A stretch of DNA of 64,000 nucleotides from Apus apus (lineage: Eukaryota > Chordata > Aves > Apodiformes > Apodidae): contig NC_067285.1 in the NCBI RefSeq assembly GCF_020740795.1, forward strand, positions 40,088,511 through 40,152,510, read 5' to 3'. The notes below the pieces were generated by a model that saw only the letters and a list, made by a program, of their open reading frames with translations, was not told the origin of the DNA and made no database searches. Of this stretch, positions 26,641 through 40,307 are shown piece by piece. Within the stretch, counting starts at the first letter, position 1. Each line of letters starts with the position of its first letter. The translations under genes and the position numbers were made by a program.

Positions 26641-29600
26641 CTGGGCTGTTAAGCAGATAAGTGAAGTTAAAGGCTAATCAGACCCAGGGCTGGTTTGCCA
26701 AGAACTGTGAGCCAAGGATATGCTGCCATTTGACATCGTCTTCTGTGGTCAGAACAAACTGAAAGGAGGAGCCCTGTGTTGTAGCAGAGAGCCCCAGCAC
26801 TGAAAGGCTCTAAGAGCATAGTGTAGCTAAGGTGTAACTAGACAACGCAGTGCTTCAGCTTCCTCAAGGATCTTGGGAAGCAGACAGAAAATGAGGGAGG
26901 ATTTTAATGCTCCAGTTGCAGGGACTTAATCCCACAGCTTGTCCCTGCACCTACAGGGAAAGCAATTCCTTTGCGTGTTGTTCTCAGTGTGGTAATCCAG
27001 ATTGAAGCATCAAGTCGTCTTGCCTTTCCCTGGATGAGGAATCTTTCACTGTCTGCAAGCAAACTGAACTGAGTGTCCCATCTCCATCACTCCTAGTACA
27101 GGTGTCCTACACTGCACCACTGCCCGACTCTTTTTCCTCCTTAACGTCATTGTTTTCCAGATGCTCCTAGTTCTTCCCCTCTCACGTCATTTAACCTGGA
27201 CAAACTGACACAAAGAAAATAATTTTAATTAAGTGAACAGGTTAATGAGCCTAATTTATCTCATTTCACCAGAACTTCACTGTTCTGTTTCCAATTCACT
27301 CATGGCACCGTGGGACACATTCCCTTCATTCTTCCTCCCATCGCTACGAGCAGTGACAAACTAGTCACATATTGTTCCTGTCCTGAGCCTCCAGTGTTGA
27401 AAACGACACTGGGAAAAAAAGCATCAGCCTCACTGCATCCAGCTTTCAGGATCAGAACCGAGTCGCTGTGTTGTGAACCAAGAGAGGTGACACAGAGGAG
27501 GGGATTCTCTAACAGCAACCCTGGCTCTGTGCCTCACTAGCTGAAGATAGATGGTTGAGATGTTCCCTAGCACAAAATTGAAGGGCAAGTTCAGACTGCT
27601 CAGGCAGCAGAGTTACTTCCCAGCCTGCTGGGGAATTGCTGTGGGCAGCTGAGCAGTGCTGCAGTGCCTGCATAGAGGTGCACGGGCAGCAACTCATCAC
27701 TGCACCCTCTCTCACCATGCGGTGCTAATGACCAGGTTAGTAACCAAATTAGCTCTGCTCGTACACCTCACTAGGGCAGCTTTTGCTTGTAGAGCTCTGT
27801 GAGGTAATTGTAGCTGGTCCTAGTAACGGAGAATCATGTTTTTAGGAGGGGAAAAGGAATAGGCTCAATGACACCCCTTCCGCAGGTGCAGAAGCCAAGA
27901 TGACTGAAGGGACTTGACCAGTGCCACCAGGCAGCAGTGACAGGAGAAGGGGCACAAGCAGCAACAACTGTCAGTCTGGTCTCTCAACAAGCAACACTAA
28001 TGCTCTTTGGAACGTCAGCCTTGCAAATACTGACATACAAACCCAGAGTTAGGGTTTGATCCTGGAAATCATTCTGCCTGGATGCACTGAAATGACCTGA
28101 AGTAGACTGCCCTTAATTTTAGGCCAGGGACAGAGGTGCTATAGCTGATAAACCGGGCAGGGGAGGATTCCTTTGTTTGTAGCAAGCATGAAGCCTGGGG
28201 GTGCTGACAGACTGGTTCTGTGCTGTTGGACCGTTTCCTTTCTGGCATTTGGCTGTGACCTCCTGAGTGATGTTAAGTGCTGTTATTTTCCAGTGTCAAT
28301 GAGTATATATTAAAATAAACAGGATCCCCACAGCTGTCAGGTAGGGACTATGCTTGCAGGAAGACAAGCTTAAGGTCAGCTACTGTTACTGTTAGTCTGA
28401 GGTTGTGAAGAACTGGAAAAGTGCCTCGCAGAACTGCAACAGCTACACCCAGTGTTGCACTTGCTTTCCCTTTATGCTGTCTTTGCCAAAAGAATGCTCT
28501 TTTTCTATTTTATTTCTCTTTTTTGTTAGATTAAAAGGCAGTTTATTTAACTGGCCTTTTATATGTCGGTGATTTCTCAATTCAGGATAGACAGGAGTGT
28601 TATTTTAACTATTGGCTCTCGGATTATTTTCACATGTACTGCTAACGATTTCCCCTCCGTCCTGGGAAGCTGTGGCAGTTGTTTTTGCCACGTGGAACTA
28701 CAAACAGAAACCTTTCAGACACACCAGAGGCACACCAGAGGCCCAGCACAGACAAACTGTAGGTCTCCCAGTGCGTGGAAGGGTTGTGTTTGCCTGTCAC
28801 TGCCTGCCCATCCCTCTCCTTTTGTCTTTGTACAAGCCAAACACTGACCAGCACGTGGACGGCCAGTAAGTGCGTGCAAGGAGGTTCACAAGCACACACA
28901 CATACAGCTGAGGCTTTGTTCCAGTCGTGTTTACTTGCGAGGCAAACAGTTAGGCATTGTTTCTGTTTGACAAATTGTAACTGTCCAGCTAGCAGAGATC
29001 TAGTTCCAGCTGGTTAGAGCTGTTTTCATTTCTTACCTCCTCCCCCTCCCTCTTCAGTAACTTGCAAATCCAGTTTACTCTGGGACATAAAGAGCAAGTA
29101 CAAGCTGCCTGTTGGCTTCCTTCCCATTTTGGATTGACACTGACCTAACCAAAGTCCCTACCTTGACTGCCAGCAGAGGTAAGATACCTATGAAGTATGG
29201 TTTGACAGGTGAACTCGCTCTTGACAGGTGTCTCAGAGACATTAAGCTCCTGCATTTATGTTGTTATTGGGAGCAGTGAAGAGAGAGGCCCTTTCCTAGA
29301 CCCTACTAAAGTGCTCTCAGCTTGTAAAATGCTGGAGAACAATAGACATCTGATAGTGTTGGAGCACAGCCACAGGAATCTCAGAGCTATTTGCTACCTA
29401 ATTACTTATTTGTCTTACTTAGCAACCGGTGCAGCAGGTATGGATCATCTACTGTACAACACCAAATGTCATGGACAACTCTCAATACCCAACCTCAGAA
29501 AAGGAGTATGAGAGCACTCTATCATCACAACAAAGCCACTCATTTTCTGTTGGACAGACACAGGAAAATAATACCAGAATGCCACTAAGTGATTGACACC

Positions 29601-32600
29601 CTCTTTCTGTCAAGTAAATTACCTTACCTTTTTCAAGACAACTTACTGCTTTGGAAGGACACTTGAGATTCTATCACAGCAGAAGAAACACCTGTCTCAA
29701 GGAGCTGGTAGTCTTCACAAAGAAGAGGTGGCTGAGTCAGACTGATATTAAGTGACCTGAAATCTGTTACAGATCTGCAAGGAGAACCAGAAGGGTCCTA
29801 GCAATACAGAACCAAACTGCAAATCCCAGCTTACTGAGGCCTAAAGTCTTGCTCGTAAAGGCATCAGCATAAGATGAAGTCTGTCCAAACAGGTCCTTGT
29901 TAACTTCACTGATGTGTCAAGAGGGTGGTTTCAGAACCTCTTTCCCATCTTGGGCACCTTTCCTGTGAACCACAGTGTGTTTGTAGAGAATGGGTCTGCA
30001 GCAAGGGCAGAGTTAATCCAGGTAAACCACAGCTGTGATCCAACATGCAAAAACCAACACACCTCTTCCCAAGGCAGCTAAGGGGCTCGGGCCTGTAGGT
30101 GCAGCTACAGCAAAAGTATTGGGAAAAATGTGAGGACATGGAACATCACTAGAGACAATAGTTTTTCTTCCTGTATGGGAGGTGGAGACTTAAATGCACA
30201 GGATTGTCAATTGGTTCCAGCTCCCTGGGTCACCAAAGGCAGATCCAGAGTCGTGAGGGTTCAGGCAGCCCATGCCACTACCACAGCAAAGCAACTCTAA
30301 AAACCATTTTCCAGATAATCTTACTTAGGTTTATAATAGCATTTTGAAACTGTTTGCCTTTTCATTTTCTTCCCTTCTGTAATTAAAAGCCCATGTCCTT
30401 GACCTAGTGCTGAAGTGCCCCCAGATAGCCACAAACAGATAGGAAAGTCTTCCAGAGCATAGTTTAAAGCTGAACTTTTACCATCATCCAGAACCCTGAC
30501 CTTTGACTTGTGACCAAACAATAGCACTAGAAGCTAAGAGCACATGTTCATGTACATATAATTTGTGCTTATATATGTGGTTAAAGCAGTGCATTTTAAG
30601 GACTATGTAACATGTCACAAAATCCACATATAACAAGCAGAACATGAGCCCTAAAATTCTTAATTTACTAACCTCACCACCAGTATACAAACCAAATCTG
30701 AGGCAGCAATGTTAACATTTCTACATAATTGCATTTAAATACTTGTTTAAGAGTTCTTGCATTGCAACCTTGTGTGCAAGAACTCAGAACTGGGCGACCC
30801 AGACATCAGTTTCCCCTTTAGGAGCAGAAATTGCTCTTGTGGGCACTGGTGAGGGAAGGCATGCTCATACCAGCAGATCTCATGACTGCCTCTCTTGCTT
30901 GTTCCTCCAGTTACCAAGAATTCTATAGAAAAACTTCACTTTATCTGGAGGGAGGAAGTCACTGCCGGATGCAGAGAGTCAGGAAGGACAGCAGCCTGTT
31001 TCACAGGGCCATAGCTGTGGAGGAACAGTCATTTTCCCATGCAGATGGCAAAACAAGACTGTTAACCACTCATGTGCCATGCCACTCAGCCTGTACTGAG
31101 CTCACTGCTTCAGTAAACTGTCAGGGAAGGTCTCTTCCCTTACAATTGAAAGGAAGAAACGTAAATTATTGAAGCTCTTTGATAGCCTGAGCTGATAGAA
31201 ATGAGAAGCTTTAAAATGAGAGGCTCTGAGGCAGGGATTCTGTACCTTGCTCTGCAGGTATCAAGCCTTTCCCTCTGCTCTTGACTCCCCATCTGACTGT
31301 GGCTGCTTGGGCTTAGTGATTAATCAAGAAGACAGAGCCCAAGAGAACTGATAGCTGCCAGTCCAGTTCAGCTGCCAAAGGTCAAGGCAGCCAGAGAAAG
31401 CACTATATGCTCAAGAGGTGATCACACAGTTGTTTCAAGAGTCACTTGGGCTATCTTTAAAGGGCACTTGAAAGATTAAGCTGATCTAAAAGAACATAGA
31501 TAACCAGGACATTCTCTTTTTCGTAAGTGCTCTGCTGAGTTGTCCTTTTTTGCACAAGTAGAAGGTCTGAAGGCAAGTCATAGCACTCCCCAGATCAGGC
31601 TGCCAAGTCCCCAATGCTATCTGTTGAAGCTACACTGCTGACAGATGGCCATGCTTCTGTGGCAAAACAGCTCGTGACGTCCACCCCTGAGCTTAGAGTC
31701 ACCAGCTCAGAAGCTGCTTCAAGTGCTCAGAAGAAACTTCAAATGTGTGCCCTGTCTCGTTCTGGGAAACGTCTCAGCCTGGATAGGGCAACTTTGTGTG
31801 ATGCTGCTCTGAGGCCCATTTTGTCTCCCAGCCATTCCCAGGGGTGGCACAGACAGATTAAGGGTGGCAACATCACAAAGCAACACAGGTAGGCAGAACC
31901 TCCTTGGTTCAGCTGCTAAACAGATAGCACAGGGAAAGAGGAAAAACCAAAGAGTAAAGCCTTCAAGCCTTCCAGTTGTTATTGCCCCATGAATCACTTC
32001 TCTGGGGGGGTGAAACAAGCCAACAGATGCAAGTGCCTCATGAAGCCAAAAGCTGAGCCTCCCTGTACTGAAAATTAAAGAGTGCTTTGCTCTATTCCAG
32101 CACAGTACAATCCAGGCTCTTGGCTGACAGGCAGTGTGGGAAACTGTTCTTTTCTTCCCCACAGAAGCTCTCCTGCCACAGAGCTCTTCTGTAATGACTG
32201 CAGCAAGGGGATGAGGATCTTGCTTACAAAGAGCAGCCACCTGAGTTTGGAGATGGTGACCTCAGAAGCTGGGAGAACTTGCAACATCCCCAGGGGTGCC
32301 ACGTGCTGTGTGTATTCCCACCCAGGCCTTTGCCCCATCTGCTGACATCTGCTGCTTTATGGGGGACACTTACAGTTCACACTTGGCAGCGTCGTTTTAT
32401 TTTTGTAATGCTCCAGGATTAAAGTCCTCCAGGACTTGCTCACTTAAGAAACCACTCAGTCTGTACACAACCAACAACTTGCCACTTGGCCAGCCTCTTC
32501 AGAGGCCTTGTATCTGCATATCCTGATAAGATAAGGACACATCAAAGCTGTGACTACCTGCCTGGTTTCCTCTCTGAGCTCCTTCAGCTCTGCTCCTACA

Positions 32601-35600
32601 GCATTGTTCCTTTGAAGTACAAGTCATTTGCTCCCTGCTTACAGAAGTCCTTCAGGGAAATCTCTACCTTGTGTTAAGTACAGCCTAGCTGTCCCTCTGC
32701 CAGAGGTAAGCTGCAGCACAAGCACTAGCTGGAGGCTGCACTTGCTTATCAGCATGAGCAGCGACCCTGCTCTGCACCACAAGTCACCCCATGTGGCTTG
32801 GGTGTCACCTCAGTCAGTTCATAGTGCAGTGCTCCCCCCAGCAGAATGACTGTCTAATTCAGAGTCATAGTAAAGCCCGAGCCAACATCTGTGTTGGTCC
32901 ACGTGTTCTCTAGGGTTTTCTGGTCATTAGTTTATTTTATCACCTCTGCTGAAGGCTGCTTCCTCATCCCTTCCATGAAAAACAGAACATCACACACAAC
33001 TTTCAGCTGCTTCCTAGCCAAGCCCAGCAGCTCCCAGCACCTAGTGCAGGGCAGTTCAGTAAAATCCCTCCAGTTCAGGATTAAGCACAGATGCCTCCTG
33101 CAGGTTCTGCTGAAGGGACAGCAGGCACCAGCTACCAGCCCTAATGAAACCAGTAGCCCTAATTGGATTTGCCCCTAAAATGAACACAGGATCTTTGGGA
33201 TTATGGTACTGAGTTATTCCTGTTTACACAATTCCAGGTTTCAATGGAGCAATTTCCAGTCACACATATAACCAAAATACAGCTGTGATGCACAGTCTGA
33301 AGGCACTGCACAAGCTTACAACAAGGACTTGCACAAGTACTTACAGGAGAAGAGAACAAAGTCACAAATAGACATAATCTCCTATGAGCAGACTCACCAC
33401 AAAGAAAGTAAAGAGCAAGAAAGCTCCTCATTTTCCCTTGCTCCTCTCTGCTGTTCACGGGTCAGACCCAGGGTCCTGCCTGATCCTTGCTCTGGGGGAA
33501 GACAGGCATTTATTTAAGAGGCACTCACACAATTAGACTGGGAGTTACAGTAATACTGGCTGCTTGTCTGGCATGCCAAATGACAAGGAGCAGAAACCCT
33601 CACACATCCCATTTGGACACTAAAACCAAATAGTGCTGTTTCCAACATCTGTTCCTTACAGACTCCACCTCTAGTGAAAAGCATTTTTAAAATCATGTAA
33701 ACCAGATCTGAACTGAGTCACATCCCCGACCCCCCCTCAAGTGCAGAACACCTGTAACTGGTAGTCCCAGCTTCTCCCATTCCTGAAGCTCTTGGCTCTT
33801 AGCACAAAATCACTTTCTTTCACCCTTTGTATCAGCTTTTTGGATGTCCTGTGCATTATTTTGTAGAGGTTACAAAGCTTCCTCCCCAGAGTTAGGGCTC
33901 CATCCCCAAGGCAGCCCCTGCTCATCAGCCATAAGTCAATCAGAGCAGCAGAGTCACTGCAATCTTCCCTTCTAAGGTCTTGATGTGCTTTCTGGACAGG
34001 ACATGGCTAAACCAAGTGACCTGCACAACCTCAGCTGGCAGAGCTGGTGGCACTTACTGGGTCACACAGGCTGGCTTGTTACGTGTCACCCAGGGGTGTG
34101 TACACTTGATGATTATAAAAGCAAAGTCACCCAACGAAGAACAATGCCTTAAGCAAGGGTGGAGGGTGTTTCATGCTTTCTGAACTCAAAGTCTCTCAGT
34201 ACACCTGCACCAAGAGACACAAACACCTGCTAATCACAGTCAGTCCTCTTTATAACTATACATTTCCCTTTTTGTACCAACTATCCAGAAAAACTGGTTT
34301 GGCAATGGAATAATAAAATATATTGGAAGGCAGAGAAACTTTTTATTTTCTTCCTTTGAAACCACCTTGACATTCACCCTGCAGAGTGTTTGAGAGGGGG
34401 TTACTTGTGGGTGAGGGAGGGGAGGTGGCAACTCTCTTCATGCATTGAGCCCGTTGACACTAGAGGTGTGAAAAACAAGAGGCACTGCAGGGGGAAGGGA
34501 ACATGCACAGTCTGCGTGTGCCATTTCAGGTGGTTTCTAGAAGTAGATGGGACACGTCCATAATTCTTTGGTGGCATCTGGTCTTCCATGTATTTGGAAG
34601 CAGTTTGTCCAGTGATGAGACAGCATCATGTCCAGGCTCTGCTTGGCTGTTGGGGTACCATGCAGGGGGGTGCTGTGCAGCAGCAGCCTTGAGAGACTTG
34701 GCTTCACCTGGCTTCCCTAGGAGGCTCAGAAGGAGCCTTCTGTTGCAAAGGTGCAAAGACAAAATGGATTAACCGGGTCACAATGAACCGGTGTGGACAT
34801 TCCCATTTAGAAACAAGGTACCATGCGTTTGCCTTCCCTCATTTAGTGCATGTGCAAGCAGAGAGGAAGCAGGCTCATTTTTAAGATTTTGCAGCCATGA
34901 GGAGTGTGAGAGCAAGAGGGGAAGTTTTGAAGTGGCAAGTGTCTAGAGATAAGAGCTATCCTTGTAGATCAGGTTGTGATGTCAGATGAGATAAGTCACT
35001 ATCACCTCTGTGTGCTCACAGCCACACAACTCCTTCCTTCTGGGAATTAAAATAATTACAGACATTCAGCCTTTCAGACACAGCCTTTCTTCAAGCATGC
35101 ACGGGTACTTTCTGTGAGGCAATGAATGACAGGATGAGAATCAATAAGCACTTTTCTTCCTAACTCAGACATCTGAAGGAGTAATTGAAACTTCATGGAC
35201 CTCAGTTGCAACTGTCCATTTAGTTTCTTAAATGCCAGGAGATCTCTTGTGCACAAGCAAGTCAGCTTCTTAAAGCCAATTTAGATAATCCCATGATCCC
35301 TGGAACAACAAACAGGCACAATTTCCAAGTACAAAGATGGCCCTGTAGTCAACATCTCTGAAGTTGAAAGACTCTTTGTTTCATGCAATCAGCCTCATCT
35401 CCAAGTTTTCTCAGAAGCCAGTGTAAAGTGAACCTCACTCCAACCTCTATTTTTTAAGGGGTAAACCTTTTTTTTTGCCTAATGTGCAGGGCTCCTCCAG
35501 CACAGAGGCCAGTGGTTGAAAGACACACACAAACCCAAACCCCCACACATCTACTCAACCTCCTTCTGTTGCTCTGGGGGTTCAGCAAAGTCTGTTAACC

Positions 35601-37103
35601 ATTTTGCTGAGTAGTCTTTTTTTTTTTTTTTCTACCAGTAGTGAAAGGCAGTTCTCAGTTTGCCATCAATGGTGATGTCAAGCTGACAGGCCAGTGAAAC
35701 ATTGCATAAACCACAAAAGAGTTTGCTTTCCTTGGCAGCACAACGAATTCTGTCATATTAATGCTCTGCCAACAGCTATTCTCCTTGACAAGTGCCTCTG
35801 CACCAGCAGGACAGGATCCACTGAAAAGAAATTCTTCCCACATGCTACAGTGCTAGCATCTTCTGAGCCTTTAGGAATGCTAGAATATCTGTCAAGGCTG
35901 GGAAATTCATACCCCTGAGGAAGCAGAGCAGTTTTACAAAGCTCTGGGGCAGTGATTTGGCATTGGAAGAGACACTATCCAGGAGAAATTAGCCACAAAA
36001 CAGCACAAAATGCCACCAGAAGAGGCCTGGGCAGACTCCCCAGAGCCAAGCAAGACACAAGAAATTGCTGGACAAGGCATCCGTGCTCCCTGTGTTTCTT
36101 GTTCACACGTTTCAATGTAGAAATCAGTTTTGGAGACCATGTGTATGTGATACATACACATCCAGGGGCTTGCCTAGTTTAGAGCAATTAACCCTGCAGC
36201 CCAGCGACTGCACCCACGTCTCTGCTTTTGTCTTATCACTTGGAAGAGAACACAGAGGTAGTGAGGAAGGGGCAGTCACCCTGGGATAGGCACTCAAGTT
36301 AGCAGAGCAGTCAGTACCCAACTGGCTTCTGAAGAGGCTGGATTAGGGCAGGAAGTGAGAAGCACTTTGGGCACCACTATAACACCGTGTTTTGCTGACA
36401 CTGTTCAGGTTCTGCTTTGTTAATACCCTCCAATTTGTGATGAAACAAAGTGCAGAAGCGTTCCAAAAGATGAGATCAAAACATTTTATTTCACTGAGGA
36501 GCAAATTCTTCTTCCTCCCATTGCAGAAACCCTCCCTCAGAAAGTTTTCATCCCCTTTAAGATGCGTTTGCCAATGAATAAAATGTTCTGTTGCAAAGTT
36601 GTCAGCCCACCGGGGCAAAGCAGGGGACTATCAGATTGCTGAAACACTGACAGTAAGAATTTCCCTTCTGAAAAAAGGAAATGAAAGGACATTATATGAG
36701 TCACAGAACACCTCCCCCGTGAAAAATCAGGGCTGAAGGGGGATTTCTGGCAGCCAGTGAGACCAGAAAGCACAGACCTAGAATGCTGATCCATCCATGG
36801 ACACTGGTACAAGGCACTTAAACCTTCCAAGAGCTATTAGCTTCTGCACCTTAAGGAGGCCTTGAGGAAGTCTGTAGGCACTAAGGAACAGAAACTCCTG
36901 AGTGTGTCCAGCTTGTATTGAAAAGAGACAAGTTTCTACAGCAAGAGCAACCTTGGTTGCAGCTGCTGTTTGCCAACACACTATAAACTGCTGAACCATA
37001 AGAGGAGGTACCCCCAGCCAGCTCGGTGCCTGGGAGCAGAACACTCTGCTCTGCCTCAGAGGGGCCCTGTGGACAGTTTATTGAGCTCCCTGGCAGGTTT
37101 TCC
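26641..37103. other. Non-coding DNA, no gene seen
   Basis: Mixed-composition sequence without recognisable exons or mobile elements. Two CRE-like ACGTCA words occur near 27.14 and 27.18 kb, and an 11-bp direct repeat (GGCACACCAGA type) near 28.72 kb. A poly-T run of 14 or so lies near 35.62 kb. The 173-codon minus-strand frame at 31719-32240 has no recognisable domain and is treated as chance. Confidence 0.6.
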
Positions 37104-37614
37104 CATAGGATCATGGAATGGTTTGGGTTGGAAGGGACCTCAAAGACCATCTAGTCCCAACCCCCTGCATGGGCAGGGACACCTCCCACCAGCCCAGGTT
37201 GCTCCAAGCCCCATCCAACCTGCCCTTCAACACTGCCAGGGATGGGGCAGCCACAGCTTCCCTGGGCAACCTGGGCCAGGGTCTCCCCACCCTCACACAC
37301 AAGAATTTCCTCCTCATGTCTCACCTCAATCTCCCCTCTTCCAGTTTTAATCCATTCCCCCTTGTCCTCTCCCTCCCTGCCCTTGTCCCAAGCCCCTCCC
37401 CAGCTTTCCTGGAGCCCCTTCAGGCACTGGAAGGTGCTCTAAGGTCTCCCTGGAGCCTTCTCTTCTCCAGGCTCAACACCCCAACTCTCCCAGCCTGTCT
37501 GCAGAGCAGAGCTGCTCCAGCCCTTGGATCATCTCTGTGGCCTCCCCTGGACTCTCTCCAGGAGCTCCATGTCCTTCCTATGTTGGGGGCTCCAGAACTG
37601 GACACAGTACTTAG
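37104..37614 (-). mobile_element. CR1 LINE 3' fragment, minus strand
   Basis: The reverse-complement CR1 tail starts near 37104 (TCATGGAATGGTTTGGGTTG, then ACCATCTAGTCCC). It extends through the ORF2 C-terminal region to GAACTGGACACAGTACTT. It is about 510 bp, 5'-truncated, and of the same subfamily as the 19.0-kb copy. A tandem AGTACTT at its 5' end may be junction sequence. The 167-codon plus-strand frame across it is antisense to the LINE and is not a gene. Confidence 0.93.
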
Positions 37615-40009
37615 TACTTAGCAGGAAGGCTTCACTTAAAAATTGAAACCTTTTTCAAATCTGTTCTGTGCACTTGTGAAGAAATGACAGAGGGCAGAAC
37701 TAAGGGAAACATTCATATTCCCTACCAGTAAGTCAGAACATGTTAAGCTTGAGGTCATGACGTGTGTTACAGGCAGATAAACCTAGGAGTTAAAATGACA
37801 CCCATCCATGCTACAGCAGCTGCTTCTGAGGGGAGAGATCTCATAGCAGGAAAAGTGAAACTGGTCAAATCTCCATCCCTTTGCCTTTCAGCTAGAGAAA
37901 CTTTCTGGGACTTGGTCCCATCTGCAGAGGAATCTCACCCCCATCACTTTCCCAGCAGAGGAAAGGACACGTGTTCCTTTCAAAGCACCTAGAGATCTTG
38001 GAACAGATCATTGTGTGTCTGTTTTATTTGATTGTTGATGCTGTTATCCTATTCTTGCTGTGGGATATTAGGCAAACCTTCCTTTCTCTGACGAAAGAGC
38101 AAACCCCTTCTCTGCATATCTAAAGCAAGAAGCTAAAACAGACACTCCATAAATGGTTTTGTTGTATTTTTTGTTGGAATCTGTGTGCTGGGTGAGGATG
38201 CTCATGAATAAGATTTGAGTTTTATGGAACTAGGTTACAGCTGTGGACTTTGAACAGAACTCCCTAGTGGCTGTGCCCTGACACCTGTAGCTTTTGCTAG
38301 TCTTCACATGCACCTTTTCTCTTCTCATCCTCACACAAGGTTGTGCTTCCACCTCCTCCACCACAGGGGACTGCATGTGAGTTCTGAATAGAGTAACTTC
38401 ATAAATTGAGGAAATGTTAGTGTTTTTGTAGCTGAGAGTCATTTATGCATGAACAAAGCTTTAAAGACACAGTCGTCAAAGGTGCCTGGGGACTTGACTA
38501 CACAATTAAACCAAGATACATTGAATGGCCCAACCCTCTGAGGTGCTTTGGGAAAATCACTAAATGTTGCAGTTTAATGAAGATCTAAAGATACATAAAG
38601 ACATTTTATTTTACTTTTTTTTTTTTCTAAAAAAGCAAGGGTTGCTTCTGGAAAAACTGAAAGGCATGAAAGAGTGTCACTAGGTCCCACAGAGGCAAAT
38701 CTTCCTGGACTACAATCCAGTCAGTAGCCCTGTTGTTTCTTTCTTGAATTACAGCTAAATTATACGGCTTAGGCAGCACGTCTGCTGCATTTGGGGGCTG
38801 CCTTTCCACAGGCAGCACAGAGAATGGCACACCAGCAGTTGGCAAGATACTGTTTGGATCAGGGTGACTGCAGGTACAAGGAGGTATTCATACAGGTCAG
38901 GTGGCTTGGTTCAAACTCACACCTCTGTATTTCCAGTTTTACTCACAAGTAGAAGAAGAATTTGCACTGGGCAGCTGACAGGAAAGCTGTCAGAACACTG
39001 AGGGCACCAGCTGGCCCCAGTTGCCCTGACCAGCTACACCTGTTGCCACCCCACATACCCTCTGTCCATTGGCCCAGCAGCTTTATTTAAGCTCAAGCTC
39101 AGGGGTGGGGCTCTATTTTGTTGCTTTGCTGTTTCTTTTTTTTTGTGTTCTAGTCTGTGTCTTGCTGCTTCGGAGGTGTTCAAGGTTGTTTTGTTGCTGC
39201 GGGGTGGTCTTTTAAAGCTTAGGTTTCATTAGACCTCTTGTGCCTGCTTTATTTATGAAGTGTGGGACTGTGCCCCATGTTGCTGAGGGCACAGCCCTGC
39301 CTGCTGACACTGAGCTGGAGATCCTGCCTTGCCTTCTTACAGGTGTCCTGCTTTTGCTGCTCCTTGCTGGAGGCATGCTGAGCTCCAGCCTAGCCCCCGT
39401 TGCTGGCAGTGAGGACCAACCAAAGGGCTTCAATCAAAGCCTTGAGAACCAGATCCCTGCTTGCTATGAAGTGTAAGGTACCACTGTGCTATAAACATAC
39501 TTTAAACATACTTTCAGCTTAAGTGCAGCTGGTAAGTGGGGATTTGATTGCTCTGTAAATTTTAATCACATTTTTTGGGCTGCTAAATCCACCAGCAATC
39601 TATAATCACTTCAGAGAGCTTTGCTATCCCATTACTGGCTGTATGTTGAAAGCTTTTTAATTTACAGTTTTGTTGGATGCAGTAAATCTTTTTTTCAGTT
39701 GGCCCCTTGGCTTATTTCCTTTGTAGAGCTGTGTACATGAGTTTGGTGAGTCATCTGAGACTCAGAGAAGTGAGATATGTGCTGATGGGTTGTTCTGTTT
39801 ATTGATAGCCTATATTTTTCCACAGCAGGATGTATAAACAGCAGATGACTTACTGAAGGAAAATCTGGGGAAAATGACCACTTATCTATGTAAAGTTTGT
39901 CTATGATACTTAGGAAAAAAAAGTATTTGCACTGATTCTGAAGCTCACACTGTAGTTGTGGATTGCAAAACACATCAAACCTTATTAGTGTCAATCAATA
40001 TCTGCAGGG
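37615..40009. other. Non-coding DNA with a promoter-like patch near 39.05-39.2 kb
   Basis: Mostly featureless. Near 39058-39095 there is CCATTGGCC followed by TTTATTTAAGC, an arrangement resembling a CCAAT box and TATA box. A 78-codon open frame at 39240-39476 lies downstream, with a hydrophobic stretch LLTGVLLLLLLAGGML. This could be an old LTR or chance; no LTR ends or target duplication could be identified. A 12-bp tandem duplication (TTTAAACATAC type) lies near 39.50 kb. Confidence 0.4.
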
Positions 40010-40307
40010 TGGGTGTCAAGAAGGGGCCAGTGTCTGTTCAGTGGTGCCTGTGACAGGACGAGGGGAAAGGGCACCAAGTGACAACACAGGAAGTTCCACC
40101 TCAAGATCAGGAGAAACTTCTTTGCTGTGAGGGTGACAGAGCCCTGGGACAGGCTGCCCAGAGAGGCTGTGGAGTCTCCTTCTCTGGAGACTTTCAAGAC
40201 CCAACTGGACACGTTCCTGTGTGGCCTGCCCTGGGTGTTCCTGCTCTGGCAGGGGGGTTGGACAAGATGATCTCCAGAGGTCCCTTCTAACCCCTGTGAT
40301 TCTATTC
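40010..40307 (+). mobile_element. CR1 LINE 3' fragment, plus strand
   Basis: Sense-strand CR1 3' end: GAAGTTCCACCTCAAGATCA, GACAGGCTGCCCAGAGAGG, TTGGACAAGATGATCTCCAG and the terminal GTGATTCTATT. It is about 300 bp, strongly 5'-truncated. It is the only plus-strand CR1 in the AT-leaning part of the window. The overlapping minus-strand frames are antisense artefacts. Confidence 0.93.

Noticed and set aside
31719..32240. 173-codon minus-strand frame
   Set aside because: No recognisable domain or promoter, and overlapping frames on the other strand are of similar quality.
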